From the NCBI GenBank assembly GCA_026393015.1, contig JAPLBA010000023.1, forward strand, positions 1-42,898: 42,898 nt of DNA. Direction: 5' to 3'. Source of the DNA: Actinomycetota bacterium. GTDB lineage: Bacteria; Actinomycetota; Actinomycetes; Nanopelagicales; Nanopelagicaceae. The notes below the pieces were generated by a model. That model saw nothing but the letters and a program-made list of their open reading frames with translations. It was not told the origin of the DNA and did not search any database. The translations under genes were made by a program, and so were the position numbers. Below, one piece after another: positions 8,382 through 17,154 of this stretch. Numbering within the stretch: position 1 is the stretch's first letter; every line of letters begins with the position of its first letter.

Positions 8382-8980
8382 GCACATCAACCGAACACGT
8401 CATGCATCACGATGCACCTGAAGTTGTAGGTCGCCGCGAGCGTCTAGGAGTTCGTCTCATTATCGTCGCAGACGGTGCATTCATCTTTGCGATGATCTTC
8501 TCCTACTTTTACCTTCGTAATCTGAACGTCAATAATGGATGGTTACCAGCAGACGGCCATACGTTCACAGTTTCGTCGGGTTGGTTACTAGCGCTGCCAT
8601 TCATCATCGCAGCTATCTCACATAACTTTGGGCAAAAGCGACGTGAGAGCATGGGAGTTCTCTCCATCGTCACTTTCGTCGTACTTGCTATTGGTCTTGT
8701 GATGCAATGGAGTCAACTTTCCAATATGCCATTTATGCTCGCTGAGGAAGGTGGCTTTGAAGGTGCATATGCTTCGATGGCCTTCTTCCTAGGTGGTGCC
8801 AACCTGCTTCACTATGTGCTCGGTACTTTCGTAGCGCTCGGTATCGCCATCCGCACAAAGCGCGGATCCTCTACTGGTACTCACGAAACGTGGCGTTTAA
8901 GGACCGCGGGTTCATGGTTTACCTGGCTTGCAATTTCGGCAGTTGCGTGTGCAATCACCACTTCGTTCGCCGCTGTATAA
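8378..8980 (+). CDS. ctaE: Heme-copper oxidase subunit III
   Basis: The 200-residue membrane protein has five hydrophobic helices and the family's first-helix pattern (ADGAFIFAMIFSYFYL), plus FLGGANLLHYVLGTFVALG near the end. Subunit III stabilises the proton uptake path of subunit I. The short N-terminal tail is His-rich (HVMHHD). The ATG overlaps the ctaD stop (ATGA). It is the last gene of the operon and is followed by a hairpin terminator. At about 200 residues it is the five-helix form seen in many Gram-positive bacteria. Confidence 0.9.
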   Translation: MSTSTEHVMHHDAPEVVGRRERLGVRLIIVADGAFIFAMIFSYFYLRNLNVNNGWLPADGHTFTVSSGWLLALPFIIAAISHNFGQKRRESMGVLSIVTFVVLAIGLVMQWSQLSNMPFMLAEEGGFEGAYASMAFFLGGANLLHYVLGTFVALGIAIRTKRGSSTGTHETWRLRTAGSWFTWLAISAVACAITTSFAAV

Positions 8981-8994
8981 ATTCAAACAACAAA

Positions 8995-9029
8995 AGAGAG
9001 GGCGCCCCTGAAGCGCTCTCTCTTTTTTT
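8995..9029. terminator. Bidirectional rho-independent terminator between ctaE and sco
   Basis: An 11-base stem (8995-9005 with 9013-9023, one G-T wobble) with a seven-base loop is followed by a T run on the plus strand. On the minus strand the same stem is followed by TTTTGTTG. It should stop both the oxidase operon and the convergent sco gene. Confidence 0.85.
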
Positions 9030-9077
9030 GTTCCGGAAAGAATGTATTAAGCCGCTAGCTCGTAAGAATCTGGGCGC

Positions 9078-9905
9078 TTAGCCAGCCATGGTGAGTTGGG
9101 TAATGGCGGCGAGTACCGCTCCTACACTCCAGGTAGGCTCTTCCGGAGCCGCCAGGTTCTTCTGTCCATCATCAGTTAAATACGCTTTGAGCGCCGCTGG
9201 GATATCACCCTGGGACGTCTTTGGAGATCCAAGATCGAGCCAACGCCACGTGGAATCTGGACCGAGAATGATGACCAGATCTGAGTGCATCATGTCGTAG
9301 GTATCACTCTTGCCGGTCTGCCAATCCTTCGGAAGCGTTGCCATGTCAGCTGCGCTAAATACTTCTTTCTTGGCTGGTGCACCAAAGTACTTCCACAGCG
9401 CAGCTAACGATTGGGTGCTCCCGCCGGCCATAATCCAACTCTTCTCATTGAAGAGCGCTTGGTATGCCGCAAGACGGGGCGCGGTATCGCGCTCGCCATC
9501 TACGGATACTTCCATCACCGCAACTTTGCTGGCGAGACCAACGGCAGATAGGGCGCGGGCAATGTCGCGCATATTAACCGTAGTCATAGGACAAATCTCG
9601 TGGCACGAGGTGAGGAAATTTGTGATCACTACGTACTTCCCAGCGAAGTCAGCCAACGTGAACGCTTCACCAGTGGAATCAAAGAGCGGGAGGGCGAGTA
9701 CATCAGCCGGCAACTTCTCATTGAGGAAAGAACCGCCACCCGGGGCCGCCGTTGCCATACCTGGAGCCAGAGATGGAACTGGCATGGCGCTCTGGTCCAT
9801 ATTCATGTCGGCGGCGCTGTCGGCACTAGATGAAGTGGACGACGCGCAACCAGCGAGCAGGGCCAGGGAGGTGATTACGGCGGCTATGAGCGCTGTTCTT
9901 TTCAT
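9078..9905 (-). CDS. Sco1/SenC-family copper chaperone lipoprotein
   Basis: The 275-residue protein has a lipoprotein signal with lipobox LAGC (Cys 20). A Met/Asp/Ser-rich linker (DMNMDQSAMP) may bind copper. The thioredoxin-like domain carries the Sco copper site: Cys 101 and Cys 105 in TSCHEICP, and His 207 in MMHSDL. Sco proteins load copper onto CuA of subunit II outside the membrane, which fits its position beside the oxidase operon. It converges on ctaE across a shared terminator. A -10-like TAAAAT six bases before the ATG suggests a leaderless mRNA. Confidence 0.88.
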   Translation of the reverse strand: MKRTALIAAVITSLALLAGCASSTSSSADSAADMNMDQSAMPVPSLAPGMATAAPGGGSFLNEKLPADVLALPLFDSTGEAFTLADFAGKYVVITNFLTSCHEICPMTTVNMRDIARALSAVGLASKVAVMEVSVDGERDTAPRLAAYQALFNEKSWIMAGGSTQSLAALWKYFGAPAKKEVFSAADMATLPKDWQTGKSDTYDMMHSDLVIILGPDSTWRWLDLGSPKTSQGDIPAALKAYLTDDGQKNLAAPEEPTWSVGAVLAAITQLTMAG

Positions 9906-9911
9906 ACTGGA

Positions 9912-9917
9912 ATTTTA
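9912..9917 (-). promoter_or_regulatory. -10 element of leaderless sco promoter
   Basis: TAAAAT on the minus strand ends six bases before the ATG at 9905. No -35 box is obvious at the usual distance. Confidence 0.45.
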
Positions 9918-9974
9918 GTTCCGGAAGGCCAGAATCCCTAGGCAATCACAACGTAATTCCGACATGATGGCCAG

Positions 9975-11858
9975 ATGAACAATTCATCGATTCCAGGCTC
10001 TTGGAACTCCCCGCTTTCTGCCGCCATGCTCGCTGGCGCTGCCACCAGTATCGGATACACCCAAGTGGCCGACGGGGAGCTCTATTGGGACGAGATCAGG
10101 CCACATGAGGGTGGACGGCGCGTTGTGGTCAGTCGCCAGGGTGATTTCTTGCCGGCACCATGGGATGCCAAAAGTTCCATCTTGGAATACGGCGGCTTGA
10201 GTTGGCTCGTGATCGAGCGGGGTGGCTCTCCTGCGTTGGTCTTCTGTAATAAGAGCGATCAACGACTCTATCTACTTGAAGCAAATAGTGAGCCCATCGC
10301 TCTTACGCCAGAGCCGAAAGAGGCTCGTTCGCATCGTTACGCCGGCATGCTCCAAGTGGGAAATGAAATTTGGTGCATTCGCGAAATTGTTGAGGGACAT
10401 GATTGCCAGCGCGATTTAGTTGCCATTAATTTCTACGGAAGACTTCGTGTACTTGAATCGTCATCACATTTTTACATGCATCCACGACTCTCACCTGACG
10501 GTAAGCACCTCACGTGGATGGCGTGGGAGCACCCACAAATGCCTTGGGACGGAACCGAACTTCGCATAGCCGATATTTCTAAGGGTGAATTAACGAATAT
10601 TCGCACGCTCGCCGGATCCACCGAGGAATCGATTCTGACCCCCGAGTGGGCAAACAACAGCGAGCTCTACTACATCTCGGATTCTTCGGGATGGTGGAAT
10701 ATTTGGAAGCTCTCACTTGATGGAGCCAAGGAGCACATCGTTGAAGAGAGTGCCGAGTGGGGTATGCCGATGTGGCAAATAGGCCAACGGTTTATTTCGG
10801 TATTAAATGATGGGCGATTACTCTCCATCCACGGAACTCCGGATAATCAGCGAGTCGTCATTGTGGATCCGAAGAGCAAGTCATGCACTGATGTAGCTTC
10901 GCCGTTTACTGCCTTCAATGCGACGCAATCAATCGATGGCGATAAGGCGTACATCATCGCCGGCGGCGCCAAGTCGCCCACAGCATTGGTCGAAATCGAT
11001 CTTGCAACTGCAAAGGTGGTCAACACCATTTGGGAGACCACACTCCCGGTTTCTGCCGAATACCTCACCACGCCGCGAGCAATAACCGTGCCAGGGAAGA
11101 ACGGGCGTTCGGTACATGCGATCTTGCATCCGCCACAGAATCCGGAGTACTCCGCAAGCGGAGCAGTGCCCTTGCTCGTCACTGCGCATGGCGGACCAAC
11201 TTCACAAGTGTCTGCCACCGCCAAATTGAGTTTTGCTTATTACACCTCGCGCGGAATTGCTGTGGTCGACGTCAATTACGGCGGCTCCACTGGTTATGGC
11301 CGTGAATATCGCAACGCTCTTCGCGGCCAGTGGGGCATCATGGATTACGAAGATGTTCTTTCAGTCGTCGATGCGCTCGTAGCCGATGGCACCGCAGATG
11401 AACCAAAAGTAGTGATCAAGGGTGGTAGCGCCGGCGGCTTTACTGTGCTGAACGCACTCGTGATGGGTGATGTCTTCGCGGCGGGAGCCTCGTATTACGG
11501 TGTCGCGGATTGCGAAACGCTCGCTACCGATACCCACGACTTTGAGTCGCGTTACCTCGATTCGATGATCGGGCCATATCCCGAGCGAAAAGATCTCTAC
11601 GTAGAACGCTCACCTATCACTCATGCAGAGAACCTCTCTGCGCCACTGATCATCTTCCAAGGACTCGATGACAAAGTAGTACCGCCGGCGCAATCAGAAG
11701 CTTTCCGCGATGTCTGCGTCCGAAAAGGAATCAAGCATCGCTATATCGCTTACGAGGGTGAAGGCCACGGATTCCTCAAGGCCACTTCGATGATCGATAG
11801 CCTGGAGAGCGAACTCACCTTCTTTGGCGAAGTACTCGGTTTTACGCCAGCTCTTTAA
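9975..11858 (+). CDS. S9-family serine peptidase (prolyl oligopeptidase/acyl-aminoacyl peptidase type)
   Basis: The 627-residue cytoplasmic enzyme has an N-terminal beta-propeller (about 1-370) with WD-like blades such as HPRLSPDGKHLTWMAW, which filters peptide access. The C-terminal alpha/beta-hydrolase follows. The catalytic triad is Ser 485 (GGSAGG), Asp 565 (GLDDKVVP) and His 598 (EGHGF); the oxyanion strand region HGGPTSQ is present. It would cleave dipeptides or acylated amino acids from short peptides. There is no signal peptide. The start ATG lacks a Shine-Dalgarno site; CATGAT six bases upstream is a weak -10 candidate. Its TAA stop overlaps the convergent gene's stop. Confidence 0.88.
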   Translation: MNNSSIPGSWNSPLSAAMLAGAATSIGYTQVADGELYWDEIRPHEGGRRVVVSRQGDFLPAPWDAKSSILEYGGLSWLVIERGGSPALVFCNKSDQRLYLLEANSEPIALTPEPKEARSHRYAGMLQVGNEIWCIREIVEGHDCQRDLVAINFYGRLRVLESSSHFYMHPRLSPDGKHLTWMAWEHPQMPWDGTELRIADISKGELTNIRTLAGSTEESILTPEWANNSELYYISDSSGWWNIWKLSLDGAKEHIVEESAEWGMPMWQIGQRFISVLNDGRLLSIHGTPDNQRVVIVDPKSKSCTDVASPFTAFNATQSIDGDKAYIIAGGAKSPTALVEIDLATAKVVNTIWETTLPVSAEYLTTPRAITVPGKNGRSVHAILHPPQNPEYSASGAVPLLVTAHGGPTSQVSATAKLSFAYYTSRGIAVVDVNYGGSTGYGREYRNALRGQWGIMDYEDVLSVVDALVADGTADEPKVVIKGGSAGGFTVLNALVMGDVFAAGASYYGVADCETLATDTHDFESRYLDSMIGPYPERKDLYVERSPITHAENLSAPLIIFQGLDDKVVPPAQSEAFRDVCVRKGIKHRYIAYEGEGHGFLKATSMIDSLESELTFFGEVLGFTPAL

Positions 11859-12169
11859 TCTGGTCGCTCCCAGTGGTACTCGCGCTCCACGCGGGCAATA
11901 CGAACGCGGTACTCGCCGTAGAACTTTTCGCGACCTAGTTGCTGGGCTTCTTGATGCTCACTCACTTCGCGCCATGTCTTTACTGCTTCTTCATTTTCGA
12001 AATAAGCGATCGTGACGCCTTCCCGAGTCTCCGGGTCGCGGAAAGAGTCAGAGTCGAGAAAACCTGGAATCTCTCTCACCATTTCTGACATGAGATGACT
12101 CCATGTCGCATACTCCTCGTGATCGCTATCGCGACGAGTAGAAGTAAATATCACTGCTATGTAGCTCAT
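11855..12169 (-). CDS. ABM-family (antibiotic biosynthesis monooxygenase-like) protein
   Basis: The 104-residue protein fits the dimeric ferredoxin-like ABM fold (PF03992): a first strand MSYIAVIFTSTR, a helix with MSEMVREIPGFLDSDSFRD, a strand GVTIAYFENEEAVKTWRE, then HQEAQQLGREKFYGEYRVRIARVER. Members include quinol monooxygenases and heme-degrading enzymes, but many are uncharacterised and the substrate cannot be told. It overlaps the upstream VOC gene by ATGA and is the last gene of the dapB-like operon. Its TAA shares the palindrome TTAA with the stop of the convergent S9 peptidase. Confidence 0.75.
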   Translation of the reverse strand: MSYIAVIFTSTRRDSDHEEYATWSHLMSEMVREIPGFLDSDSFRDPETREGVTIAYFENEEAVKTWREVSEHQEAQQLGREKFYGEYRVRIARVEREYHWERPD

Positions 12170-12660
12170 AGATAGATCTCACTCATCTGCGAGAAAGCAA
12201 TTCTCACTCCGTTGGGATCACGACCGAGCAATTCGTACACCACATTTCGCCCGCTGACGCCAAGGCGAATAGGGGGTCCTTCAAGGTGGAAACCGGCAGA
12301 TGTGATGCGTGATTCGATTTCGAGCATATGTTGAGTACCAAACATGAGGACTATCTCTCCGGATACCGGGCGTCGGGCGGCCGGAGAAGGGTCAGGAGCG
12401 GAAAGGCCAACGAATTCCATCAACCCCACCATGCCGCTCACCACCGGGCCACGCGTTGATTCTGCACTTTCGATTTCACCACGAAGAATCACCACACGTA
12501 CTGGGGTGCCAGCAGGTAAGTCGTACACCTCACATACGACTTCATCGACAAGCGTGGTGTCGAACCAGACATCCATGCCTAACGTATCGACGTAATAGCG
12601 CAGGCTTTCAGCAATGTTGTACGTAGTGATCGTGGTGCGCCGAACCGTATCGATCAACAT
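12166..12660 (-). CDS. VOC-superfamily protein (glyoxalase/bleomycin-resistance fold)
   Basis: The 164-residue protein shows the paired beta-alpha-beta-beta-beta modules of the vicinal oxygen chelate fold. The first is TTITTYNIAESLRYYVDTLGMDVWFD; the second ends with YELLGRDPNGVRIAF, which has the usual DPxGxxI turn. Metal ligands are not clear: no canonical His/Glu pair stands out. It starts eight bases after the dapB-like stop behind AGGGG and overlaps the ABM gene. The grouping with ABM suggests chemistry on small aromatic or carbonyl compounds. The substrate is unknown. Confidence 0.75.
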   Translation of the reverse strand: MLIDTVRRTTITTYNIAESLRYYVDTLGMDVWFDTTLVDEVVCEVYDLPAGTPVRVVILRGEIESAESTRGPVVSGMVGLMEFVGLSAPDPSPAARRPVSGEIVLMFGTQHMLEIESRITSAGFHLEGPPIRLGVSGRNVVYELLGRDPNGVRIAFSQMSEIYL

Positions 12661-12668
12661 AAGCGCCC

Positions 12669-13463
12669 CTATTGCAGAAGGAGAGTGTCTAATCCGCGGA
12701 TAAGACCTTTTTGTTTAACGACTGCGCGCGCCGCAAGGAGCGTGCCATCTACATAGGGTGCTGGAGAACTCCCGGCATCAAAGCGAATAGAAAGACGTTG
12801 CTCCGGGAGTCCGAAAATTACTTCAGTGGAAACAACAAAACTTGGTTGGCGAATCGAGTGCACTCGAGTGCCATCGATATCTGCGCCACGGGCTTCCTTT
12901 GGGCCAGCGATATCAGCAACTTCGACGCCGATCGCTGGGCGATGTACTGCGCTAAGTTTTTCAGCTAGTTCGCGTGCAGTACCACTCGGCACATCGGGCT
13001 TCGTGAAACTTGCGTAGTCGATGACTTCCCATTGCGGAAGGTGCTTTGCAACCATCACGGCTGCTGCTTGTGCCAAAGCTGCCGTGATTGCAAAGTTTCC
13101 GGAACCCACAACTCCAACTCCGGCTTTCTTCGCCGCTTCATCGACTTCGTCGTAATCAGCGCCGGTAAGTCCTGAAGAACCCACAATCACATGGACGCCA
13201 CGAGCGATGGCTGCCAACGTATTTTCCTTAACGTTCGCATGGCTGGTGTATTCGATCATTACATCGACGCCATCTAGCGCATCGTTGATAACGGCGAACA
13301 CCGGAACGCCCCAATTTCCCACACCGAGTGCTTCACCAAGATCCCCACCTGCGCTTTTACGTGCAACTGCAGAAATTAATTTGAGATCTAAACTGTCATG
13401 AATGGCGTGCGCCAGGGCTACTCCAGTCCAACCAGTAGCTCCTGCGAGGCAAATGTTGATCAT
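12669..13463 (-). CDS. DapB-family dehydrogenase lacking the catalytic His pair
   Basis: The 264-residue protein has an N-terminal Rossmann fold (INICLAGATGWTG) and the DapB-type C-terminal domain ending the substrate loop in KPDVPSGTA (Lys 155). In genuine dihydrodipicolinate reductase that loop reads HHRHK-D-PSGT. Here the two histidines are Ala 151 and Ser 152. SGNFAI replaces the usual (P/A)NFS. It is therefore either a divergent lysine-pathway enzyme or a paralogue for another substrate. No dapA lies nearby; the operon partners are VOC and ABM genes. I chose ATG 13463 because homology begins there; CAGACT six bases upstream may be the -10. Confidence 0.75.
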   Translation of the reverse strand: MINICLAGATGWTGVALAHAIHDSLDLKLISAVARKSAGGDLGEALGVGNWGVPVFAVINDALDGVDVMIEYTSHANVKENTLAAIARGVHVIVGSSGLTGADYDEVDEAAKKAGVGVVGSGNFAITAALAQAAAVMVAKHLPQWEVIDYASFTKPDVPSGTARELAEKLSAVHRPAIGVEVADIAGPKEARGADIDGTRVHSIRQPSFVVSTEVIFGLPEQRLSIRFDAGSSPAPYVDGTLLAARAVVKQKGLIRGLDTLLLQ

Positions 13464-13674
13464 TTGGGCAGTCTGCCATGAGCACAAATCCAGCATCGGG
13501 AACACGCTGGTAAAGAGCAGCGCAAAGCCACGGTAGACTTGGGTCAGTTGGAGCATCCGCTTCAAAAGAACTTCCCTGAACGCTTCGTGCGTTTACTTGC
13601 GAGTCTTGGCAACATCTTGGTCGAAGTTGGGCCATTTCGGGACGCGCTTGTCGTCCCGTTAGGTGTACTTGTCC

Positions 13675-15021
13675 ATGTCATTCTTCAAACTCGGTGTTAA
13701 TCCTGCGCTCGTAAAGGTCCTCAAGGCCGGCGGGATCCTCGAACCATTCCCCATCCAGACTGCCACCCTGCCCGATGCCATCGCTGGCCGGGACGTACTC
13801 GGTCGCGGTCAGACCGGCTCCGGTAAGACCCTTGCCTTCGGCCTCGCGATGCTCACCCGCCTCGCTGGACGCCAAGCCAAGGCTCATCAACCCCTCGCGC
13901 TCATTCTGGCTCCTACTCGCGAACTCGCGATGCAGATCAACGACACCTTGCGCCCACTCAACCAATCACTTGGTCTTGATTCACGCCTCATTGCTGGCGG
14001 TATGCCGTACGGACAACAAATCCAGGCGCTTCGCAAAGCGGTCCCAATTCTTGTTGCCACCCCTGGTCGTCTCATGGACTTGATCAAGCAACGCGAAGTA
14101 CGTCTTTCAGATGTTGAAATCGTCATCCTTGATGAAGCCGATCAGATGGTCGACATGGGCTTCCTTCCAGTTGTGAAGGAAATCCTCGATCAAACAAAGC
14201 CAAATGGCCAACGCCTGCTTTTCAGCGCAACTCTTGATGGTCCAGTTGAGCAACTTGTTCGCAAGTACCTCCGTAACCCAGTGGTGCACTCAGTAAATTC
14301 CGATAAGGCATCTGTTGACACCATGGATCACCATGTTCTTGTTATCGATCCGCTCGATAAAGACAAGATCACTACGCAGCTTGCTGCTCGCGATGGCCGC
14401 ACTATTCTCTTCGTGCGCACGCAACATGGCGCGGACAAACTTGCTAAGAAGCTTGCAGACCGCGGTGTGCCCGTCGGTTCACTTCACGGTGGAAAGTCAC
14501 AAGCTGTACGCACGCGTACTCTTGCGGCCTTCAAGTCCGGTGAGACCAACGCACTTGTAGCAACGGATGTGGCCGCTCGCGGTATTCACGTTGATGGTAT
14601 TTCACTCGTAGTGCACGTAGATGCACCAACTGATCCCAAGGATTACTTGCACCGTGCCGGTCGTACCGCACGTGCTGGTGAGTCAGGAACAGTTGTCACA
14701 CTCACTACTTCTAATCAACAGAAGACGATTCGCGGGCTCACTACTCGTGCGGGCGTAAACGCTGCATTTGTTCGCGTCAAGCCACATGCACCTGAACTCA
14801 ACTCCCTCTTCGGCGCACAAGAGCCAAGTGGCACCCCATGGGTTGCTCCGGTCTTTGCAGATAAGAGCGAAGGTCGTCGTTCAGGTGGTGGTCGCCCCGC
14901 TGGTCGTTCCAATTCAAGTGGTCGCCCCAGCGCTTCAGGTGGTCGTCCCGGCGGACGCCCAGGCCAATCCAGTGGAAAGTCACGTCCTCGTCCCGAGAGC
15001 CGTCGCCAACGCCCTCGCTAG
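13675..15021 (+). CDS. DEAD-box ATP-dependent RNA helicase
   Basis: The 448-residue protein has all core motifs: Q motif (FPIQ, Gln 28), Walker A GQTGSGKT (45-52), PTRELA, TPGR, DEAD (153-156), SAT, and the second RecA domain with VATDVAARGIHVDG and HRAGRTARAG. The tail from about residue 393 is rich in Arg, Gly, Ser and Pro (GGRPAGRSNSSGRPS) and probably binds RNA. Such helicases unwind RNA in ribosome assembly, decay or cold response. ATG 13675 is preceded by AGGTG nine bases away. An in-frame GTG at 13663 is an alternative. Its TAG overlaps the amidase stop within CTAG. Confidence 0.93.
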   Translation: MSFFKLGVNPALVKVLKAGGILEPFPIQTATLPDAIAGRDVLGRGQTGSGKTLAFGLAMLTRLAGRQAKAHQPLALILAPTRELAMQINDTLRPLNQSLGLDSRLIAGGMPYGQQIQALRKAVPILVATPGRLMDLIKQREVRLSDVEIVILDEADQMVDMGFLPVVKEILDQTKPNGQRLLFSATLDGPVEQLVRKYLRNPVVHSVNSDKASVDTMDHHVLVIDPLDKDKITTQLAARDGRTILFVRTQHGADKLAKKLADRGVPVGSLHGGKSQAVRTRTLAAFKSGETNALVATDVAARGIHVDGISLVVHVDAPTDPKDYLHRAGRTARAGESGTVVTLTTSNQQKTIRGLTTRAGVNAAFVRVKPHAPELNSLFGAQEPSGTPWVAPVFADKSEGRRSGGGRPAGRSNSSGRPSASGGRPGGRPGQSSGKSRPRPESRRQRPR

Positions 15022-16583
15022 AGCTGGGCTTCTTTGGCAAGCGTAGTTTCTGAGGAATCTACAAACATTTTGGCTGCACGCAGAAGCGTCATCTCGTCGA
15101 AGTGTTTGGCTGTCAACATAGCTCCTACTGGTAACTCATCTACCATTCCGGCAGGGACAGAGATTGACGGATGACCGGTGAGATCGGTAACGCAACAATT
15201 TTGATAGAACGAGAAAGTTTCGCGACCAATATTTTTTGGATCTCCAGACATCTCCACTGCAATCCCGGCAGGAGCAGTGGTCGGACAGAGTAAAACATCG
15301 TATTCGTCTAAAATTTTGTCATAGGCATCAGATATTTTCTTTCGCAAGATATTGGCCAAGCGGTAGAAATCTCCTCCAGTCTCTTCGAAGAAGATATTTC
15401 CCACAATTGCGATTAATTTTGTAAGGGGGGATGCTGAACTTCCATTACTTGAAAGACCGTGCACGATCTCGCGCTCTACATTCCCTGTTGAACTGTAGCC
15501 CTGTCCGAAGATCGTCGATTTCAATGCAGTAAGCGAGAGCGCTCCGCCTTCCAGCAGGATAGGAAGATAGACATGTTGCGCGAATCGATGCTCGGGAATC
15601 GAAATGAGATCTACCGTTGCACCTAAAGCGATCAATTCTTGTGCCTGCATCATTACGAGTTCGGCAGATGCAGCTGATCTGGGAAATTCTGCCTCGCCTT
15701 CGCGTGTGAGGTCAAAACCTTCAGTAATTAATGCAACTCTTAAATTTGAAAAAGGTAACAGTTGAGTTTCGTTGAGTGCGCTCTGAAGTCCCTGGATCTC
15801 GTTCACGAATGGACGCTGTCGGGGATCGCTCTCGTCGAACGTAACCATCGCTTTCAGAGCGTTGTGAATGGTCTCAATATCCCGAGCGATTGGACCTACG
15901 TGGTCAATCGAAGGTTCAAGTCCGAGTACTCCCGAGTACGGAATCGCACCAAAAGTAGCCTTCAATCCGATGACTCCGCAGAGCGCTGCGGGGATTCGAA
16001 TAGAGCCGCCTTGATCGGCGCCTAGAGCCAGATCCACTTCTCCAGTAGCTACCAGAACAGCACTCCCCGAAGAAGATCCACCCGCCGAATAATTCATTCT
16101 CACTGGGTTATGCACTGGTAATGGCTTTGATGTGATTGAACCCCCACTGATGCAGAGATCTTCACATTGGGATTTACCAACGATCTCAGCACCATTTTCC
16201 AGAAGCGAGGTAACAACGGTTGCGTCCGATTCCGGGATCCAGCCGTCGGTGACATTAGATCCTGCTCGCATGGGGAGGCCCGCTACTGCAATGTTGTCTT
16301 TGATAACTACCTTGACCCCGTCGAGAACGCCTTTTGAAGTGGGAAGAATCGCGCATTTCCACGTCCAGGCGTTGTGCGGATTCTCGTTTGGCGGACTCCC
16401 CGCTTTGCTCCTCGTTGTTTTCGAAGAAATCAGCGCATGGTCTTGTGCGAGGTGAAGATATGAATCAAGCAAACCTGGTACCAAATCAAGAACTATCTCT
16501 AATTCTTCTTCCGAAAGTGGTACGCCTAGTTCAATACCCGCCTGAAGTATCTCTTCCCGAGGAGGTATCCCTGGAGGCTTCAT
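15018..16583 (-). CDS. Amidase-signature-family amidohydrolase
   Basis: The 521-residue protein has the amidase signature triad: Lys 95 in VIKDN, the cis-Ser in AGGSSSGSA, and the nucleophile in GADQGGSIRIPA (Ser about 194). The family hydrolyses amides to acid and ammonia; the substrate is not predictable. About 80 residues precede the core, with a helical stretch (PLSEEELEIVLDLV) also seen in AtzF/AtzE-like enzymes. There are no GatB/GatC partners, so it is not GatA. ATG 16583 lies exactly six bases after TAGGCT, so the mRNA seems leaderless. An upstream GTG at 16589 abuts that hexamer and is less likely. Confidence 0.87.
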   Translation of the reverse strand: MKPPGIPPREEILQAGIELGVPLSEEELEIVLDLVPGLLDSYLHLAQDHALISSKTTRSKAGSPPNENPHNAWTWKCAILPTSKGVLDGVKVVIKDNIAVAGLPMRAGSNVTDGWIPESDATVVTSLLENGAEIVGKSQCEDLCISGGSITSKPLPVHNPVRMNYSAGGSSSGSAVLVATGEVDLALGADQGGSIRIPAALCGVIGLKATFGAIPYSGVLGLEPSIDHVGPIARDIETIHNALKAMVTFDESDPRQRPFVNEIQGLQSALNETQLLPFSNLRVALITEGFDLTREGEAEFPRSAASAELVMMQAQELIALGATVDLISIPEHRFAQHVYLPILLEGGALSLTALKSTIFGQGYSSTGNVEREIVHGLSSNGSSASPLTKLIAIVGNIFFEETGGDFYRLANILRKKISDAYDKILDEYDVLLCPTTAPAGIAVEMSGDPKNIGRETFSFYQNCCVTDLTGHPSISVPAGMVDELPVGAMLTAKHFDEMTLLRAAKMFVDSSETTLAKEAQL

Positions 16584-16589
16584 CAGCAC

Positions 16590-16595
16590 AGCCTA
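16590..16595 (-). promoter_or_regulatory. -10 element of leaderless amidase promoter
   Basis: TAGGCT on the minus strand ends six bases before ATG 16583. There is no recognisable -35 box. The same hexamer at the same spacing precedes the genes starting at 32606 and 41318. Confidence 0.5.
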
Positions 16596-16668
16596 CAGTT
16601 CTGTTCCTCGCTGCCTCGCGCCGATAGGCTTGAGGTAATTAGTGGATTCATAAATGAAGGAGCTAGTA

Positions 16669-17154
16669 GTGCTTGAGGCAGGTGAGTACCTCTACTTCGC
16701 TGACCGCGCCTTCGATGGAATGGCTGCGATCGTTGAGAGCCTCGGGGATGACCTCGCCAACAGGGTTCCCTCCCTCCCAGGCGCCAACTCCCCCTATGCC
16801 CTACTTACACACTCCATCGGAGTAAGTGATTTCTGGGGTGGGTATCTCGTCAATGGGCTGGTGATCGAGCGAGATCGAGCGGCAGAGTTCAAGGCATCTG
16901 GCCCAGTAGCCCCACTCCTCCAAAGGACCTTGGAAGCAAAGGCTCGGTTGGCTGAATATGTAGCCAGTGCCGACATGCGCGCTCCGCTTCGCGACAAGCC
17001 ACCTGCGGCTTTCCAAGGCCCAGAAGAAGAGTTAACGCAAGCGGGTGCGCTACAACATATATACGAGGAAATCACTCAACACCATGGGCAGATGGAAATT
17101 TTGCGAGACGTCATTCTCGCCGAAGCAGACGGATCACTGGAGGCGAAAAGATAA
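16669..17154 (+). CDS. DinB-like four-helix metalloprotein
   Basis: The 161-residue protein is a DinB/YfiT-type four-helix bundle. Likely metal ligands are the His in LLTHSIG and the late pair in EEITQHHGQMEIL. In Actinobacteria such proteins are often thiol-dependent transferases or isomerases using mycothiol; this role is inferred from the family. I chose GTG 16669, because AAGGAG (16657-16662) sits six bases before it. An in-frame ATG at 16654 would place that ribosome site inside the gene. It overlaps the next gene by one base (TAATG). Confidence 0.78.
   Translation: MLEAGEYLYFADRAFDGMAAIVESLGDDLANRVPSLPGANSPYALLTHSIGVSDFWGGYLVNGLVIERDRAAEFKASGPVAPLLQRTLEAKARLAEYVASADMRAPLRDKPPAAFQGPEEELTQAGALQHIYEEITQHHGQMEILRDVILAEADGSLEAKR

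Noticed and set aside
15018-16583. GatA subunit of the amidotransferase
   Set aside because: No gatB or gatC is adjacent, and the N-terminal extension fits stand-alone amidases better.
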